Source of the DNA: Pictodentalium vernedei
Taxonomy: Eukaryota > Mollusca > Scaphopoda > Dentaliida > Dentaliidae
Assembly: GCA_031216915.1 (NCBI GenBank)
Contig: CM062292.1
Span: forward strand, 8,371,920-8,435,919
Length of the DNA stretch: 64,000 bases
Direction: 5' to 3'
Position 1 is the first letter of the stretch. Each line of letters starts with the position of its first letter. Below are positions 50,167 through 59,850 of the stretch, piece after piece. The notes under the pieces were generated by a model that made no database searches, was not told where the DNA came from, and was given only the letters and a program-made list of their open reading frames with translations. A program made the position numbers and the translations under genes.

Positions 50167-50343
50167 GCAGGAAACGAGGGTCCATAGGGTTAATACCACC
50201 AGTGGGATAAAAAATTATCTCGTAACATTACACATTTATTTAATATACCCAATAACGTTATTTTTCATATGTTGATAAACAAAACCATATTTACTCGAAT
50301 TTCGACATAACACAAAACTGATACAGTCTAATCTGAATAGAGA

Positions 50344-50469
50344 CATATCGTCGCCTGAGTGCTAGAATGTCCTATGTCCCATAGGGGAAATAATATATAG
50401 TCCCATAGGGGACATAATATATAGTCCCATAGGGGACATAGGACATTCTAGCACTCAGGCGACGATATG
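50344..50469. repeat. 126-bp hairpin with AGTCCCATAGGGG triplet
   Basis: Perfect arms ATATCGTCGCCTGAGTGCTA and TAGCACTCAGGCGACGATAT. The loop region contains TCCCATAGGGGA(C/A)ATA repeated three times at 28-bp spacing. It abuts the left end of the recognisable LINE frame at 50474. Confidence 0.9.
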
Positions 50470-50630
50470 ACACGTTCAAAATAAGTGGGCGTCGGAATTT
50501 AAATACCTGTATAACCCGGATTAGGCGGGAAGAGAATCTGAATTTGACAATTTTCTGAAAAATGTGAAGGACGAAAAACAGTTTATAGAGAATAAGTTTC
50601 TGGATCCACTTTATTAACAGAATGAGTTAT

Positions 50631-50962
50631 TTATTTATTGGGGTTTAACGACACGTACGACAGCCAGGGTCACCTCGTGTCGGACAGTTTTACGAGCGGG
50701 GGAAGCCGGAGTACCGGAGAGAACAACCGAGCAACGGCGAGCAACTGTCAGCCCTCCCCCCCCCCCCCCCCCCGATTCCACACAATCCGAGTTAGCACTG
50801 GTTGAAGACAAGTGCACCACCGACGTGCAGTACACCCCGTGGGCAATGGAGGTGAAGTGTTTTGCGCAAGGACACAACGCGGTTGCCGTAGGTGGGATAC
50901 GAACCAACAACCTCTCGACTTGCAGCCTGCACCTCTACCTACTGAGCCACCGCTCCCCCAAT
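50631..50962 (-). mobile_element. Complete tRNA-derived SINE
   Basis: On the minus strand the head begins GGGGAGCGGTGGCTCAGTAG. The A box TGGCTCAGTAGG is the complement of 50938-50949 and the B box GGTTCGTATCC that of 50895-50905; CTGCAAG between them could be a Cys-type (GCA) anticodon loop. The body includes GCGTTGTGTCCTTGCGCAAA, a form of the GTGTCCTTGGGCAAGGCAC block also seen at 63919. An 18-base C run (50756-50773, plus strand) interrupts the body. The tail is AATAAATAAATAA. It is inserted in the LINE frame between NE(L) and LITLNH. Truncated relatives are at 36241 and 62135. Confidence 0.85.
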
Positions 50963-51695
50963 TAATTACCCTAAATCACAATGTATCCTACAGTGAAGTT
51001 GGGAAAGTTGTTAGAAATACAAAAACGGCAAGGTTTGTGGTTGTGATAACATACCATACCAAGCATTAAAAATCTAGAGCCGTGATCGAAGTATTGTATA
51101 AGCTGTTTCAATTCATTTTCGAATCGTGGATTGTGCCAGAAATTTGGAAAAAAGCTATTATATGCCCGATACCGAAAAATTCATCAGTGGACCAAAGAAT
51201 GCCCGCCGAACACTGTAGAGGCATTTTCCTTATACCAACATGTAGTAAAATTTACAGCACAATAATAAATAATAGGCTTATGTCCTATCCGGAAAACAAT
51301 GGGTTAATTGTCGAAGAGCAGAACGGATTTTGGTCAAATAGGCCATGTATGGAAAGCATTTATTTACTCACCTCCCCGATTTAGGATAAGCATGAAATTT
51401 TTGCCACCTTCATTGATTTTCAGAAAGCTTTTGACAGACCAAGAGTGTTAACCGTGACATGCTTCAATTTGAGTTACTGAAATTGTGAATCGACGGTAAC
51501 ATGCACAGGGGCCAATACAATAAAAACTATTACTATTGTATTTTTCAGAATAGTATTTTCTGTTTATGGAAATAACTAATTGAAATTAACCATTAGCATT
51601 TTCAAAGATGTGACAATTTGCCAGTTGACAAACTACCATATCTTCTGAAATGCTAATGATTCATTCCCGTCATTTATATTCACTTGTAGAAAATA

Positions 51696-53284
51696 TACTA
51701 CTCAAAGTTTGCTGAGCACCAAGTATATCCAACTACCTGTTTTACGTTTTAGTTGAAATATTGTAATGAAACGTGTATATATTTTTTTTTATTTAATTAC
51801 ATCTTTAATGATTTAAGTTCAGAAATTAAGATTTTATTTGTGTTTGACATTATTTTTTAGCTTTTGAATACGATAACCATGGAAAACGGATATTATTTGT
51901 AAAAGAGGAAATTTTTTAATTTGCCAAAGAGTTGACGGAGCGAACTGGTATGGGTTCAATATCGAGTATGAGACCCATTACTGTTAATTACAGCTTGACA
52001 ACGCCTTCTCATGCTCCCCATCAGGTCCTGGTGGTCCTTTGTGGGATGGTGTTCCATTCTTGGACCAGCATAGCATCAAGCTCCTGGACACTTCTTGGCT
52101 GGACTGGACGGCCTGAAATTGCAAGCTGCAACTCATTCCAGACATGTTCGATTGGATTGAGGTCAGGGGATCTTGCTGGCCAGTCCATACGCTCAATCCT
52201 TTCCCTCTGTCGGTACTCCCGGACAGCATGGGCAACGTGAGAACGGGCATTATCGGCCATCAGAATGAACCTATCACCCACTGCACCTGCATACAATCTT
52301 ACGTGGACATCCAGGATCTCATCAACATACCGCTGCGCAGTCAATGTACATTGTACCACGTTCAATGACACATAGCTCTGTACACCCATCCCTACTGATG
52401 CCGCCCCAGACCATGATTGACCCGCCACCATAGCGGTCATGCTCAGCAATGTTGGCTGCATGGAATCGCTCTCCTGGTCTTCTCCATACCCTGAAACGCC
52501 TATATGTGTGGTCTAGGCAGTACCTTGGCTCATCTGTAAAAAGGACAGGTCGTCAATCTTCTCTGGTCCATCCAACGTGGTCCATGGCCCATTCATATTG
52601 TGTCTGGCGGTGGTTCTGGGACAGCGGAATGCGAATACATGGTCTTCTCGATCGGAGACCACCTTCCTGAAACCTTGCGCGGATAGTCTGCGTCGAAACA
52701 TTTACCCCGGATGCATTCTGAAGGTCACTAGGGAGCTGGGTTACTTTTGCAAAGCGGTTCATGCAGGCCTGATTGATCAAATCCGGTCTTCAGCTGCAGA
52801 TGTTGCCCTGTCTCTGCCACCACCATGCCGTTTTACTGGTGTGCCATACTGCTGAAATCGTGCCCGGGCTCTGGTGATCACCGTATGGTTCACAGCAAGG
52901 GCTTCACCAACCTGACGATGGGTAGCCCCTTCCTCCACCATCCCTACAACCCGCCACATTTCTGCTTCAGACAAATGTCTTCTTACATTTGCATTTGCCA
53001 TATCCAATCACTAAATCACAAGGGTTTGTGTTAAAATGAAGATTGAATACTCTACACATGTCATGTACATGTAGACAGTACACGAAAACATCATGAAAAT
53101 CAAGGGGTACATGCTTTCCATGAATTGTCATGAAAAGTCTGCCGGTCAAGAGAGCTAATGTAAACTCTGGGGACCATTTCAATACATTCCTCAATCATAT
53201 CTACCAAAAATATCGCAAATATGTCACAAGCAAATTTCACAATGATGTCTCAAATATTTGGTGCTTAGCAAAGTTTGAGTAGTG
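51696..53284 (-). mobile_element. Tc1-like transposon, 1.6 kb
   Basis: Terminal inverted repeats TACTACTCAAAGTTTGC (51696) and the complement CACTACTCAAACTTTGC at 53284, continuing through GAGCACCAA/AAGCACCAA, are bounded by TA on both sides. The single transposase gene inside is on the minus strand and is broken. The length is normal for Tc1 elements. Confidence 0.9.
51956..53007 (-). pseudogene. Tc1-like transposase (DD34E), frameshifted
   Basis: Reading on the minus strand from 53007: MDMANANVRRHLSEAEMWRV, a helix-turn-helix region GATHRQVGEALAVNHTVITR, a second DNA-binding part (VNVSTQTIRARFQEGGLRSR), then the catalytic domain. The first Asp is in VLFTDEP (near 52540), the second in LMADNARSH, and the Glu in SPDLNPIEHVW, with 34 residues between the second Asp and the Glu, the Tc1 signature. 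The C-terminus RRRCQAVINSNGSHTRY ends at 51956. The frame changes near 52780, 52560, 52350 and 52025, so no full-length enzyme is made. The usual length of about 340 residues is otherwise preserved. Confidence 0.92.
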
Positions 53285-53439
53285 TACAATTCGGGAAAAT
53301 ACAATTGTAAAAGTTTTATAGCATTGGCCCCAGGTCAATCAAAAATATATACGAGTGTACCGTGTCCTGTGTTACTGTGAACGGGAATCTTACAATTTAT
53401 TTTGACTGTTCCTGTGGCATTAAACGATTTCCCTGTTTA

Positions 53440-53712
53440 TCGACGATTGTTTTTATTGAATTCTGTAACTGGTCGTAGAAAAGCAATGTTTTCTCATACA
53501 GTATTAATAAACGACTCATGATGGAACGCACGCATTCCGGAATTCCCTGATGTATTTGTGGAATTTACCGATTTATTTATAGGTCTCTGGTAGATATAGT
53601 CCATTCACGTGCGCCTCGTTTGAGACAGGCATGATAACGATCTGGAAAACTTGACACCCTTGTTTTCCGGAGAGCTGGATTTGATGGGCAAACTACAGTG
53701 ATATTGAGGGGC
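53440..53712. other. Decaying LINE or unassigned sequence
   Basis: The LINE reading may continue (for example RRKAMFSHTVLINDS-like fragments) but is too broken to assign. Confidence 0.4.
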
Positions 53713-53714
53713 TA

Positions 53715-53970
53715 CAGTACGTGGAGAGTGTATTATCACTAAATCACCCGCAGAGTGGTGATTCCACCCGAGCAATAATTGCAAATTTGTTGCAAAGCAT
53801 AACCAGCACCAGCAAAGTTTCAGCCAATGGACCTCCGGGTTAAACCCGGAGGTCCATTGGCTGAAACTTTGCTTGTATTTTTTGTCGATATGTACAAAAT
53901 TTGAAAGTTATAGCTGGGGTGATAACTCCACTCCGCGGTGATTTAGTTACAATCCACTCCCCACGTACTG
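53715..53970 (-). mobile_element. Palindromic MITE family 2, copy 1 (256 bp)
   Basis: Ends CAGTACGTGGAGAGTG and CACTCCCCACGTACTG are flanked by TA. The arms contain AAATCACCCGC(A/G)GAGTGG. The core at 53811-53874 (CAGCCAATGGACCTCCGGGT and complement) is the same palindrome as in family 1. Orientation is opposite to the other two copies. Confidence 0.9.
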
Positions 53971-54261
53971 TATTTGTAGTAGTCATATAATAAATCGTAT
54001 TCTGCGTGGCAAAGTCACGGAAAGTACGAGGTATTGGGTTAAGTGAGGTCGCCCATTTTCATCAAAATTTTCAAATCGCAATTAGGATATAGTTCCTTAA
54101 GTTGAACTTCAAATTTGTGAAGAGATGCATTCACACCCTTCACACCTCCCCTGGCTTTGCGTCTGGACTAGTGAATCTTTCAAGCAGACCGGTGAGATTT
54201 CTATTCTTGTATATGACGTGTATATGATGACCTTTTGTAATTTTATTTATAAATGTCTATA

Positions 54262-54518
54262 CAGTACGTGGAGAGTGGATTGTAACTAAATCACCCGCGG
54301 AGTGGAGTTATCACCCAAACTATAACTTTCAAATTATGTATATATTGACTAAAAACGCAAGCAATGTTTCAGCCAATGGACTTCCGGGTTCAACCCGGAG
54401 GTCCATTGGCTGAAACTTTGCTTGTGCTTGTTATGCTTTTCAACAAATTTGTAATTATTGCTTGGGTGGAATCTGCACTCTGCGGGTGATTTGGTGATAA
54501 TACACTCTCCACGTACTG
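54262..54518 (+). mobile_element. Palindromic MITE family 2, copy 2 (257 bp)
   Basis: Flanked by TA; ends CAGTACGTGGAGAGTGG and CACTCTCCACGTACTG. Core palindrome at about 54358-54424. It lies 291 bp from the inverted copy 1, so the pair can form a larger inverted repeat. Confidence 0.9.
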
Positions 54519-54771
54519 TAACTTCAGTATATGTAGTTTCTGTATATTTTAAGAATAAAAACATTAAAACAATTGTTTTTAAAATCTATCGCAAGTGTTG
54601 ATTTATTTCAGGATCGAATTGAATCCCGATTCGAATCGGGGAGAAAATTTCGAATGGAATCGAATCTCAAATCGAATGTCGCCGGTCCTGAAGTTTTAGA
54701 TAGAGCACCTTCATTTTACAATCGTTCATATTATCAGCCTCCACGCATTCAATGTATTCAATGCAGGCATG

Positions 54772-55493
54772 TCAGCCGGGGAGGATTTTGGGAACGGTTA
54801 ATTGGGCTAACGAAAATTGTTCTCAGGAAAGTGTTAGGGCGTGCGCGTTTGACCTATAATGAACTTGTCACAGTGGTCACAGAGGCTGAAGCATGTATAA
54901 ATGATCACCCCCTCACCTACCTCTCGGCAGATAGCAGAGACCCTGATCCTGTTACTCCTTTAAAACTTGTGTGTGGTCGAAATATCACACAATTTCCACA
55001 GTACAGATCTGAAGTGGATCTGAATGATTCCACTAACATCCCGTTTGATCAACAGCATGTTGAAAACCGTTTCAATGTAGTTACTCACATTGTACAGCGG
55101 TTTTGGAAACAGTGGCAAAATGAATATATTCATTCCTTGCGTGAACGATATTTATCGGACAAAGATCGTGAGACTCGGGTAAAATTAGGTGACGTTCACA
55201 TTCATGATGATGGTCCTCGTGTCAAGTGGAAGTTAGGTATTATAACTAGATTGCATTATGATAAAATGGACTTGTCAGATCAGTAGCATTAAAAACTTCA
55301 ACTGGATATACTACGCGAGCAATTGTGCGACTCTACCCACTCGAAGATGACAGTGATGGGTTCAATGACATAAGCATTGACCCAGTACAGTCATCTGCGA
55401 GTGAACGTCCCCAAAGACTTGCTGCTTCTCGTGCTAGGGAAAAAATTCTGAAACAGATATCTTGTTCTTTCACGGATAGTGACTCAGATTAAG
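54772..55493 (+). pseudogene. BEL/Pao retrotransposon integrase end, 5'-truncated
   Basis: The frame reads SRGGFWERLIGLTKIVLRK, VLGRARLTYNELVTVVTEAE, ACINDHPLTYLSADSRDPDP, VTPLKLVCGRNI, then RFWKQWQNEYIHSLRERY, VKLGDV(H)IHDDGPRVKWKL. This is the end of a BEL/Pao integrase followed by its DUF5641 tail (GGFWERLIG, IN-x-RPLTY, FWK-x-W-x-x-EY-x-x-SLRER, W-x-L-x-x-[IV]). A one-base shift near 55270 moves the frame; it continues VRSVALKTSTGYTTRAIVRL, YPLED, and ends at 55493. Gag, protease, RT and the first part of integrase are missing. The codons before 54772 in the same open frame are unrelated. Confidence 0.88.
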
Positions 55494-55810
55494 TTTATAT
55501 CCCTCTCTGAAATATGTGTGGTTTATACAGAAATTGTGATGATAATAATTCTGGATGTTGTGAAGTGTCTTCGACTTGGACCTTAAATCATAATTGTGAA
55601 GTGTATTCGACTTGGCCTTTAAATCATAACTTGTTTTTACAGGTCAACGATAATTAGTTTTGTCCACCACTGTGTTTTACCCGTGATCCGTGCAGCACGG
55701 GATATTGTTGCGTTTGTGATGAATTATAAATTGATTGTTATTCTCTCTCACTGGTTCAGTCTTCAATAAAGTCGTGTTCAGAACACAGATTGTTTTCTCT
55801 CTCTTTCTCT
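55494..55810 (+). mobile_element. Probable 3' LTR region of the BEL/Pao remnant
   Basis: Directly after the pol stop. A 38-bp tandem pair (TTGTGAAGTGTCTTCGACTT at about 55558 and its near copy at about 55596) is followed by AATAAA in CTTCAATAAAGTCGTG near 55766 and a CTCT tract. No second LTR is visible, so the boundaries are not fixed. Confidence 0.5.
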
Positions 55811-56440
55811 CTCTCGGTGAATTATTCACGACGCATGAACTGGAACGAAAACTATTACGCAGCCTGTAATACTAGTTTTTGTCCAGTCACGTGACTCGGT
55901 CGTGACCACAGGGCTCTGCATATACAGCTGTATTGTCTTGTTTTATTATTGAGACAAGGATTAACAGTTCACAATCACACAACTGTATGGCAGTCATTCA
56001 GTGTCCTGGAAATATTTTCAAACGCACGCTTCCAGTCGAGAAGCATGGATGATAATTTTCGTCATAAGAAGAGATGTACAAAGAAATTAGTTCCCCCTAA
56101 AATCCTAAAGCTGTCAGTGAATTTAACCTTAAGAGTAAGGTGATTTCAAATAAAAATAGAAATTTAGGAACGTTAACGAATTTGTATCACCGATGTAAAC
56201 GGCGTTTCATGCCATCTTTTGATGTTCAGTAGTTCCCTTTTTTTGTTCATTATTTCAATATTGTGCGCATCGTGACATATACACAGACATTGTCTTTTCC
56301 ATTCAGGGACGTGGAGGTTTCCGATTGGGATGTATGGTAGTGAATTTCCAACTATGGGGAGGGACCGAGAAGGTGAGAAACATTTGAAATTGAAGCCATG
56401 AAAGCGGGCATGAAATTGATTCTAGTAACGGAAAGTTTCG
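55811..56440. other. No feature recognised
   Basis: Short ORFs only. A shared phrase GAATTTCCAACTAT (about 56341) recurs near 58394, suggesting an unclassified dispersed repeat. Confidence 0.45.
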
Positions 56441-56446
56441 AGTCGC

Positions 56447-57914
56447 TCCGTCCCCAAACCATCCGTCCCCAGACCATCCATCCCCAGACGACCCGGTCCC
56501 AGTCGATCCGTCCCCATGTGCCGTAGTCGATCCGGCCTCAATTAGTTGTAGTTATTTTTTATTGAAGTCTAGCTGGCAAAATTAAATATGAAACATGAAA
56601 TAGAAATACAAAAGTGAAATGAAAACTTGTATTTTAACGATTTGTTACTCAACTCCTATGATTATTAATCTATTCATAACCCTTCGTTGTATAAACCTAA
56701 ATATTTTAACTGTGTTATAACAAATCGTTTTGACTCAAAAATGAAAAGAGGAATGAAAATAGAATGGTAATTGTTGAGAACAGCGCTATAGTTATTCCAG
56801 AATAATGTTTCTTTTTAAAATAATAATGTAATATCAGCAAATAATAATAATGATTAAATTTTCGTTTGCCTACGTTAAAATACAGTTAAAGCTAGAAGTC
56901 CTGTCACGAATAGAGCGCTTATCTAGGCTTAATTGCGCGTTGGAATTGCGCGCAATTGCCATATCGAATGGCATTCAAAGCACGGCAGGTTCTCCTGGTT
57001 ACTCATAGCAAACACATGCAATGTTTCTGCTAATGGACCTCCGGGTTACCCGGAGGTCCATTGGCTGAAACATTGCTTGTGCACAGGCCATATGTTCAGA
57101 ATTTGATAGCTTTACTTGGGCCATAACGCGTACATTGACGCGCATATCAACGTGCTATTTGTGCGCATTTCATGACAGGACTTTTAGTTTTAACTGTACA
57201 GATGGGATTTATGCACAGTTCTTGAAATGTGATTTTTAAAAACGGCAAGGTGAGGCTGTTGCGAGCCGCCTCTTGCAAATCATTTCAAAACTCGACGCAA
57301 GAAGGAAAGAAAGATCGTTTCCATAGTTCTGTCCTTAAATTGTATGGCGAATAATTTAACGAATTGCGAAGTGAGTCTTGCGATCATTCGGACACTAACT
57401 GTCTTAATGCTATCTGCTTCGTGTGTTACGTTGAATAAAAGGGTTAAATAAAATTCATCACTGAACTGTTCGTTTTTATCTAACTGTTATGATGTGTGAT
57501 GTAATGTTTCTTTGCATTTGAATTTTCCAATTATTTGTGTTTTTCTGTTGTGTTTCGTAACATAACGGCCAAACTTTTAGGACAGCGCTATGTGAAAAAA
57601 ATAGCATTCAATTTTCCTTCTTTTTTTAATTTTTATGTCTCAAAATTTTGGCTTATACGATATGTCTTGATGCAAAATCCGAAAAATAATTGATTAGGTC
57701 AACGGTTAAACAAAGTTAATCCTTTAGTGCTTAAATAAAATTCACTGGTTTATTTTATTTTTTAAACCGTCACAAAGCAATACGTGGCACAACTAATTAT
57801 ATTTACGTGACCGGATCGACTGGGGACGGATCGACTGGTGATGGTTCGTCTTGGGTGTAGAAACGGCTGAGGCCGGATCGTCTGGGGACGGATCGTCTTT
57901 GGGGCCGGATCGAC
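56447..57914. mobile_element. Foldback-like element with inverted GATCCGTCCCC arrays
   Basis: The left end (56447-56556) has repeated CCGTCCCCA, CCATCCCCAGACGA and GATCCGTCCCC units. The right end (57808-57914) has the complements GGATCGACTGGGGACGG and GGATCGTCTGGGGAC. The 1.25-kb interior is AT-rich without a recognisable protein. It contains MITE family 1 copy 3 and diverged family-3-like pieces (ACGGCCAAACTTTTAGGACAGCGC at about 57564). Confidence 0.6.
56883..57196 (-). mobile_element. Palindromic MITE family 1, copy 3 (314 bp)
   Basis: Inverted relative to copies 1 and 2, same length, flanked by TA at 56881 and 57197. Ends CAGTTAAAGCTAGAAGTCCT and GACTTTTAGTTTTAACTG. Core palindrome at 57016-57077. 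Confidence 0.9.
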
Positions 57915-57919
57915 CTGTT

Positions 57920-58585
57920 ACCAACCGAAAGACCAACACATTTATGATAGAATTAACAGATTATTATTATTTGGTATTATTCTCGGAATTGAATATGTGC
58001 TAAACAAATGCTCAAGCTGAGAACTTTGATCAATTGTCACTGTCCTAACATTAAATCAGATCTGATGCAGGAATGATTAATTGTCGATGTTTAATCATTT
58101 TGTAACTGTGAATGATGGATTTAAATCGGGATGACGATTTTGCGTGATGTGATTTTCTTGAAGTGCATTTCGATTCTTTTTATTACGATAAGTAAAGTGT
58201 TACAAAAATTGACATCATGCATACTTAAAAAGCTCGATATTGCATACACTGTAGCTGTAAATAGTAACAGCTGGACTTTTCGCCGATTCGAAACCGAGTT
58301 GGAATTTTGGGAAGTATACGGAGACGTCAGCATCACCAAAGAAGCTCTAAAATCCAGAAAGATGGAATTTCCAACTGCTCATGACTTGCTCTCCGAATTT
58401 CCAACTATAAGATATCCCCCCCAAACCCTACCCCACCCCCTGTCGCCACGTCCCTGTTTCCATTACTATCAAAGTCTTGGATATGAGATTTGCTATTTGT
58501 TTTCCTGGAAAGAACAAACACTTGCAACTTACTGTAACGACACATTCACTAAACAAGGATCGAAAGTTGGCTCTTTAGTGTTGAT
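57920..58585. other. Unassigned sequence with one 159-codon ORF
   Basis: A plus-strand ORF from 58131 to 58610 shows no family resemblance and runs into the MITE at 58587, so it is unlikely to be a gene. Confidence 0.45.
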
Positions 58586-58586
58586 A

Positions 58587-58843
58587 CAGTACGTGGAAAG
58601 TGGATTGTAACTAAATCACCCGCGGAGTGGAGTTATCACCCAAGTTATAACTTTCAAATTTTGTACATATCGACAAAAAACACAAGCAATGTTTCAGCCA
58701 ATGGACCTCCGGGTTTAACCCGGAGGTCCATTGGGTGAAACTTTGCTGGTGCTGGTTATGCCTTGCAACAAATTTGCAAGTATTCCTCGGGTGGAATCTC
58801 CACTCTGCGGATGATTTAGTGATAATACACTCTCCACGTACTG
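58587..58843 (+). mobile_element. Palindromic MITE family 2, copy 3 (257 bp)
   Basis: Flanked by TA; ends CAGTACGTGGAAAGTGG and CACTCTCCACGTACTG. Core palindrome at 58683-58746. Same orientation as copy 2. Confidence 0.9.
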
Positions 58844-58899
58844 TATGTGAAAAACTGATAGATATTTTTATGGACGGATTATCTGTGAACTTGTTATTT

Positions 58900-59110
58900 C
58901 TAAACAAAAACAGCAGACAACTCTGAGTTCTGATTGTTATTTTCGTCTATTAAAAGGAACAAAAGGAAACTGGACATTTTTTTCTCCTGCAACAGTGGGG
59001 GGGGGGGGGGGGGTCCAATAATTACTTGCTTCATAATTGGACACTCCCCTCGTCTAATAATTCCAAGGGAGATAACCATATCGAAAGTCGGGTCGTCCCG
59101 GTCGGGGATG
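58900..59110. repeat. Dispersed repeat with AAGGGAGATAA and a G tract
   Basis: TTTTCGTCTATTAAAAGGAACAAAAGGAAAC resembles 62594-62620. TTCCAAGGGAGATAACCATA...CGAAAGTCGG corresponds, inverted, to CGACTTCCGATAAAGTTATC at 62480. A 17-base G run lies at 58997-59013. The second copy is at about 62470-62700. Confidence 0.6.
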
Positions 59111-59280
59111 TGCATGGCTAAAAGTACATACTCAAAATTATAACTTTTTATACTTTAAAAAAAAAACAAACAATAAACAAAGACAAAAAAACACAAAGAA
59201 CAAAGACATTGTTACACACAGCCTCTGAAAATCTAAATAAATTTAAATATAAAAAATAAAACTAGCTCAAAGGAAAAACT

Positions 59281-59352
59281 ATTTAAAATGTGAATAACTT
59301 TACTTGTGAATAGCACTGACCGCTTGTCACTGACAGGTAAGATAAAGGGATA
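59281..59352. mobile_element. Diverged right end of a family 3 MITE
   Basis: TTGTGAATAGCACTGACCGC...GGTAAGATAAAGGGATAA resembles the family 3 right end TTGTGAATAGCGCTGGCCGG...GGGTAAAAGGTTAA. The matching left end was not found. Confidence 0.4.
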
Positions 59353-59423
59353 ACAGAAGTAGGAGATGTAGTAAACGGCGCATATTGGCAGGACTTACCC
59401 AGGGCGTAGGAAGTGACATCATA

Positions 59424-59590
59424 GTCACATGACCCAGTTACGTCAGCTTTGGTTGTCATGGTAGCCCGCGTGCAAGTCCATCTTGTGACGTCATCCCCTG
59501 ATTCGTGGTGTAAGTGCGCATGCGCATCGTGTATTGTCAGGGTAGCACGTGCTTCCGTCATCCATTTTGCTTACCGGAGGCCACCTCTAT
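59424..59590. promoter_or_regulatory. Cluster of promoter-type motifs (repeat-borne)
   Basis: GTCACATGAC (59424), the full cAMP-response palindrome TGACGTCA (59486), an NRF1-type TGCGCATGCGCA (59515) and CATCCATTTTGC (59561; YY1-like) lie within 150 bp. No gene start follows that I can recognise, and part of the cluster has a copy at 37086-37165, so it may be an element-borne promoter. Confidence 0.35.
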
Positions 59591-59700
59591 TCGGCCCTAT
59601 TCTAAAATGGATTAGTTTGACTATATATCTCTTTCCTGCTCTGTTCTGGCTAGTTCTAACCTTATGCCAGGTACTGTCGTTCTTGTGATTCACTAAGAGC

Positions 59701-59850
59701 TAGTCAAGTAGAAAGATATTGCTGTTGCCAGTTTGCAGAATGTTTTTCAGGGTTTTCACACATTCATTGGTAGCTTGTCTTTCGAACGTTTTGGGATAAC
59801 GTGCTTATAAAGTATAGTTTATATGTCTGGGTAGTCTAGTCGGGAAAGAG
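59701..59850 (+). repeat. Dispersed repeat, copy 1 of 2
   Basis: GATATTGCTGTTGCCAGTTTGC...CATTCATTGGTAGC...AACGTTTTGGGA matches 60857-61000 with scattered differences. No coding content. Confidence 0.75.

Larger units (their letters stand above)
51508..53331. mobile_element. MITE with GGGGCCAAT ends, host of a Tc1-like insertion
   Basis: Left end GGGGCCAATACAATAAAA (51508) and right end complement GGGGCCAATGCTATAAAA (53331) match over about 38 bp. Removing the inner transposon leaves about 235 bp without coding capacity. The LINE frame resumes directly outside both ends (IDGNMH(R) | SIKNIY), with CAGG at both borders as a possible short target duplication. Confidence 0.65.
50474..53440 (+). 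pseudogene. Non-LTR retrotransposon (LINE) RT pseudogene, split by insertions
   Basis: One RT reading can be followed through three pieces. Part a (50474-50630): NKWASEFKYLYNPD, stop, FDNFLKNVKDEKQFIENKF, LDPL. Part b (50963-51507): LITLNHNVSYSEVGKVVRNT, DNIPYQALK, VIEVLYKLFQFIFESWIVP, EIWKKAIICPIPK, CSKIYSTIINNRLMSY, EEQNGF, and FATFIDFQKAFD (RT palm motif), then NRDMLQFELLKL, stop, IDGNMH. Part c (from 53332): SIKNIYECTVSCVTVNGNLT then YFDCSCGIK. These are RT fingers and palm segments in the correct order. Several stops and one-base shifts make the copy dead. A SINE separates a from b, and a MITE carrying a Tc1-like element separates b from c. Confidence 0.85.

Noticed and set aside
50635..51069. 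ORFs at 50635-50910 (minus) and 50812-51069 (plus)
   Set aside because: They fall within the SINE and the adjoining LINE fragment; the glycine run comes from the C tract.
51932..52855. Plus-strand ORFs opposite the Tc1 transposase
   Set aside because: Shadows of the minus-strand transposase; only the minus frame has catalytic and DNA-binding motifs.
54573..54771. First 66 codons of the 237-codon ORF as part of the integrase
   Set aside because: No BEL/Pao similarity before SRGGFWERL; the region is GAATC-rich sequence in the same open frame by chance.
58131..58610. 159-codon ORF as a host gene
   Set aside because: No family resemblance, no splice or poly(A) context, and its end lies inside MITE family 2 copy 3.
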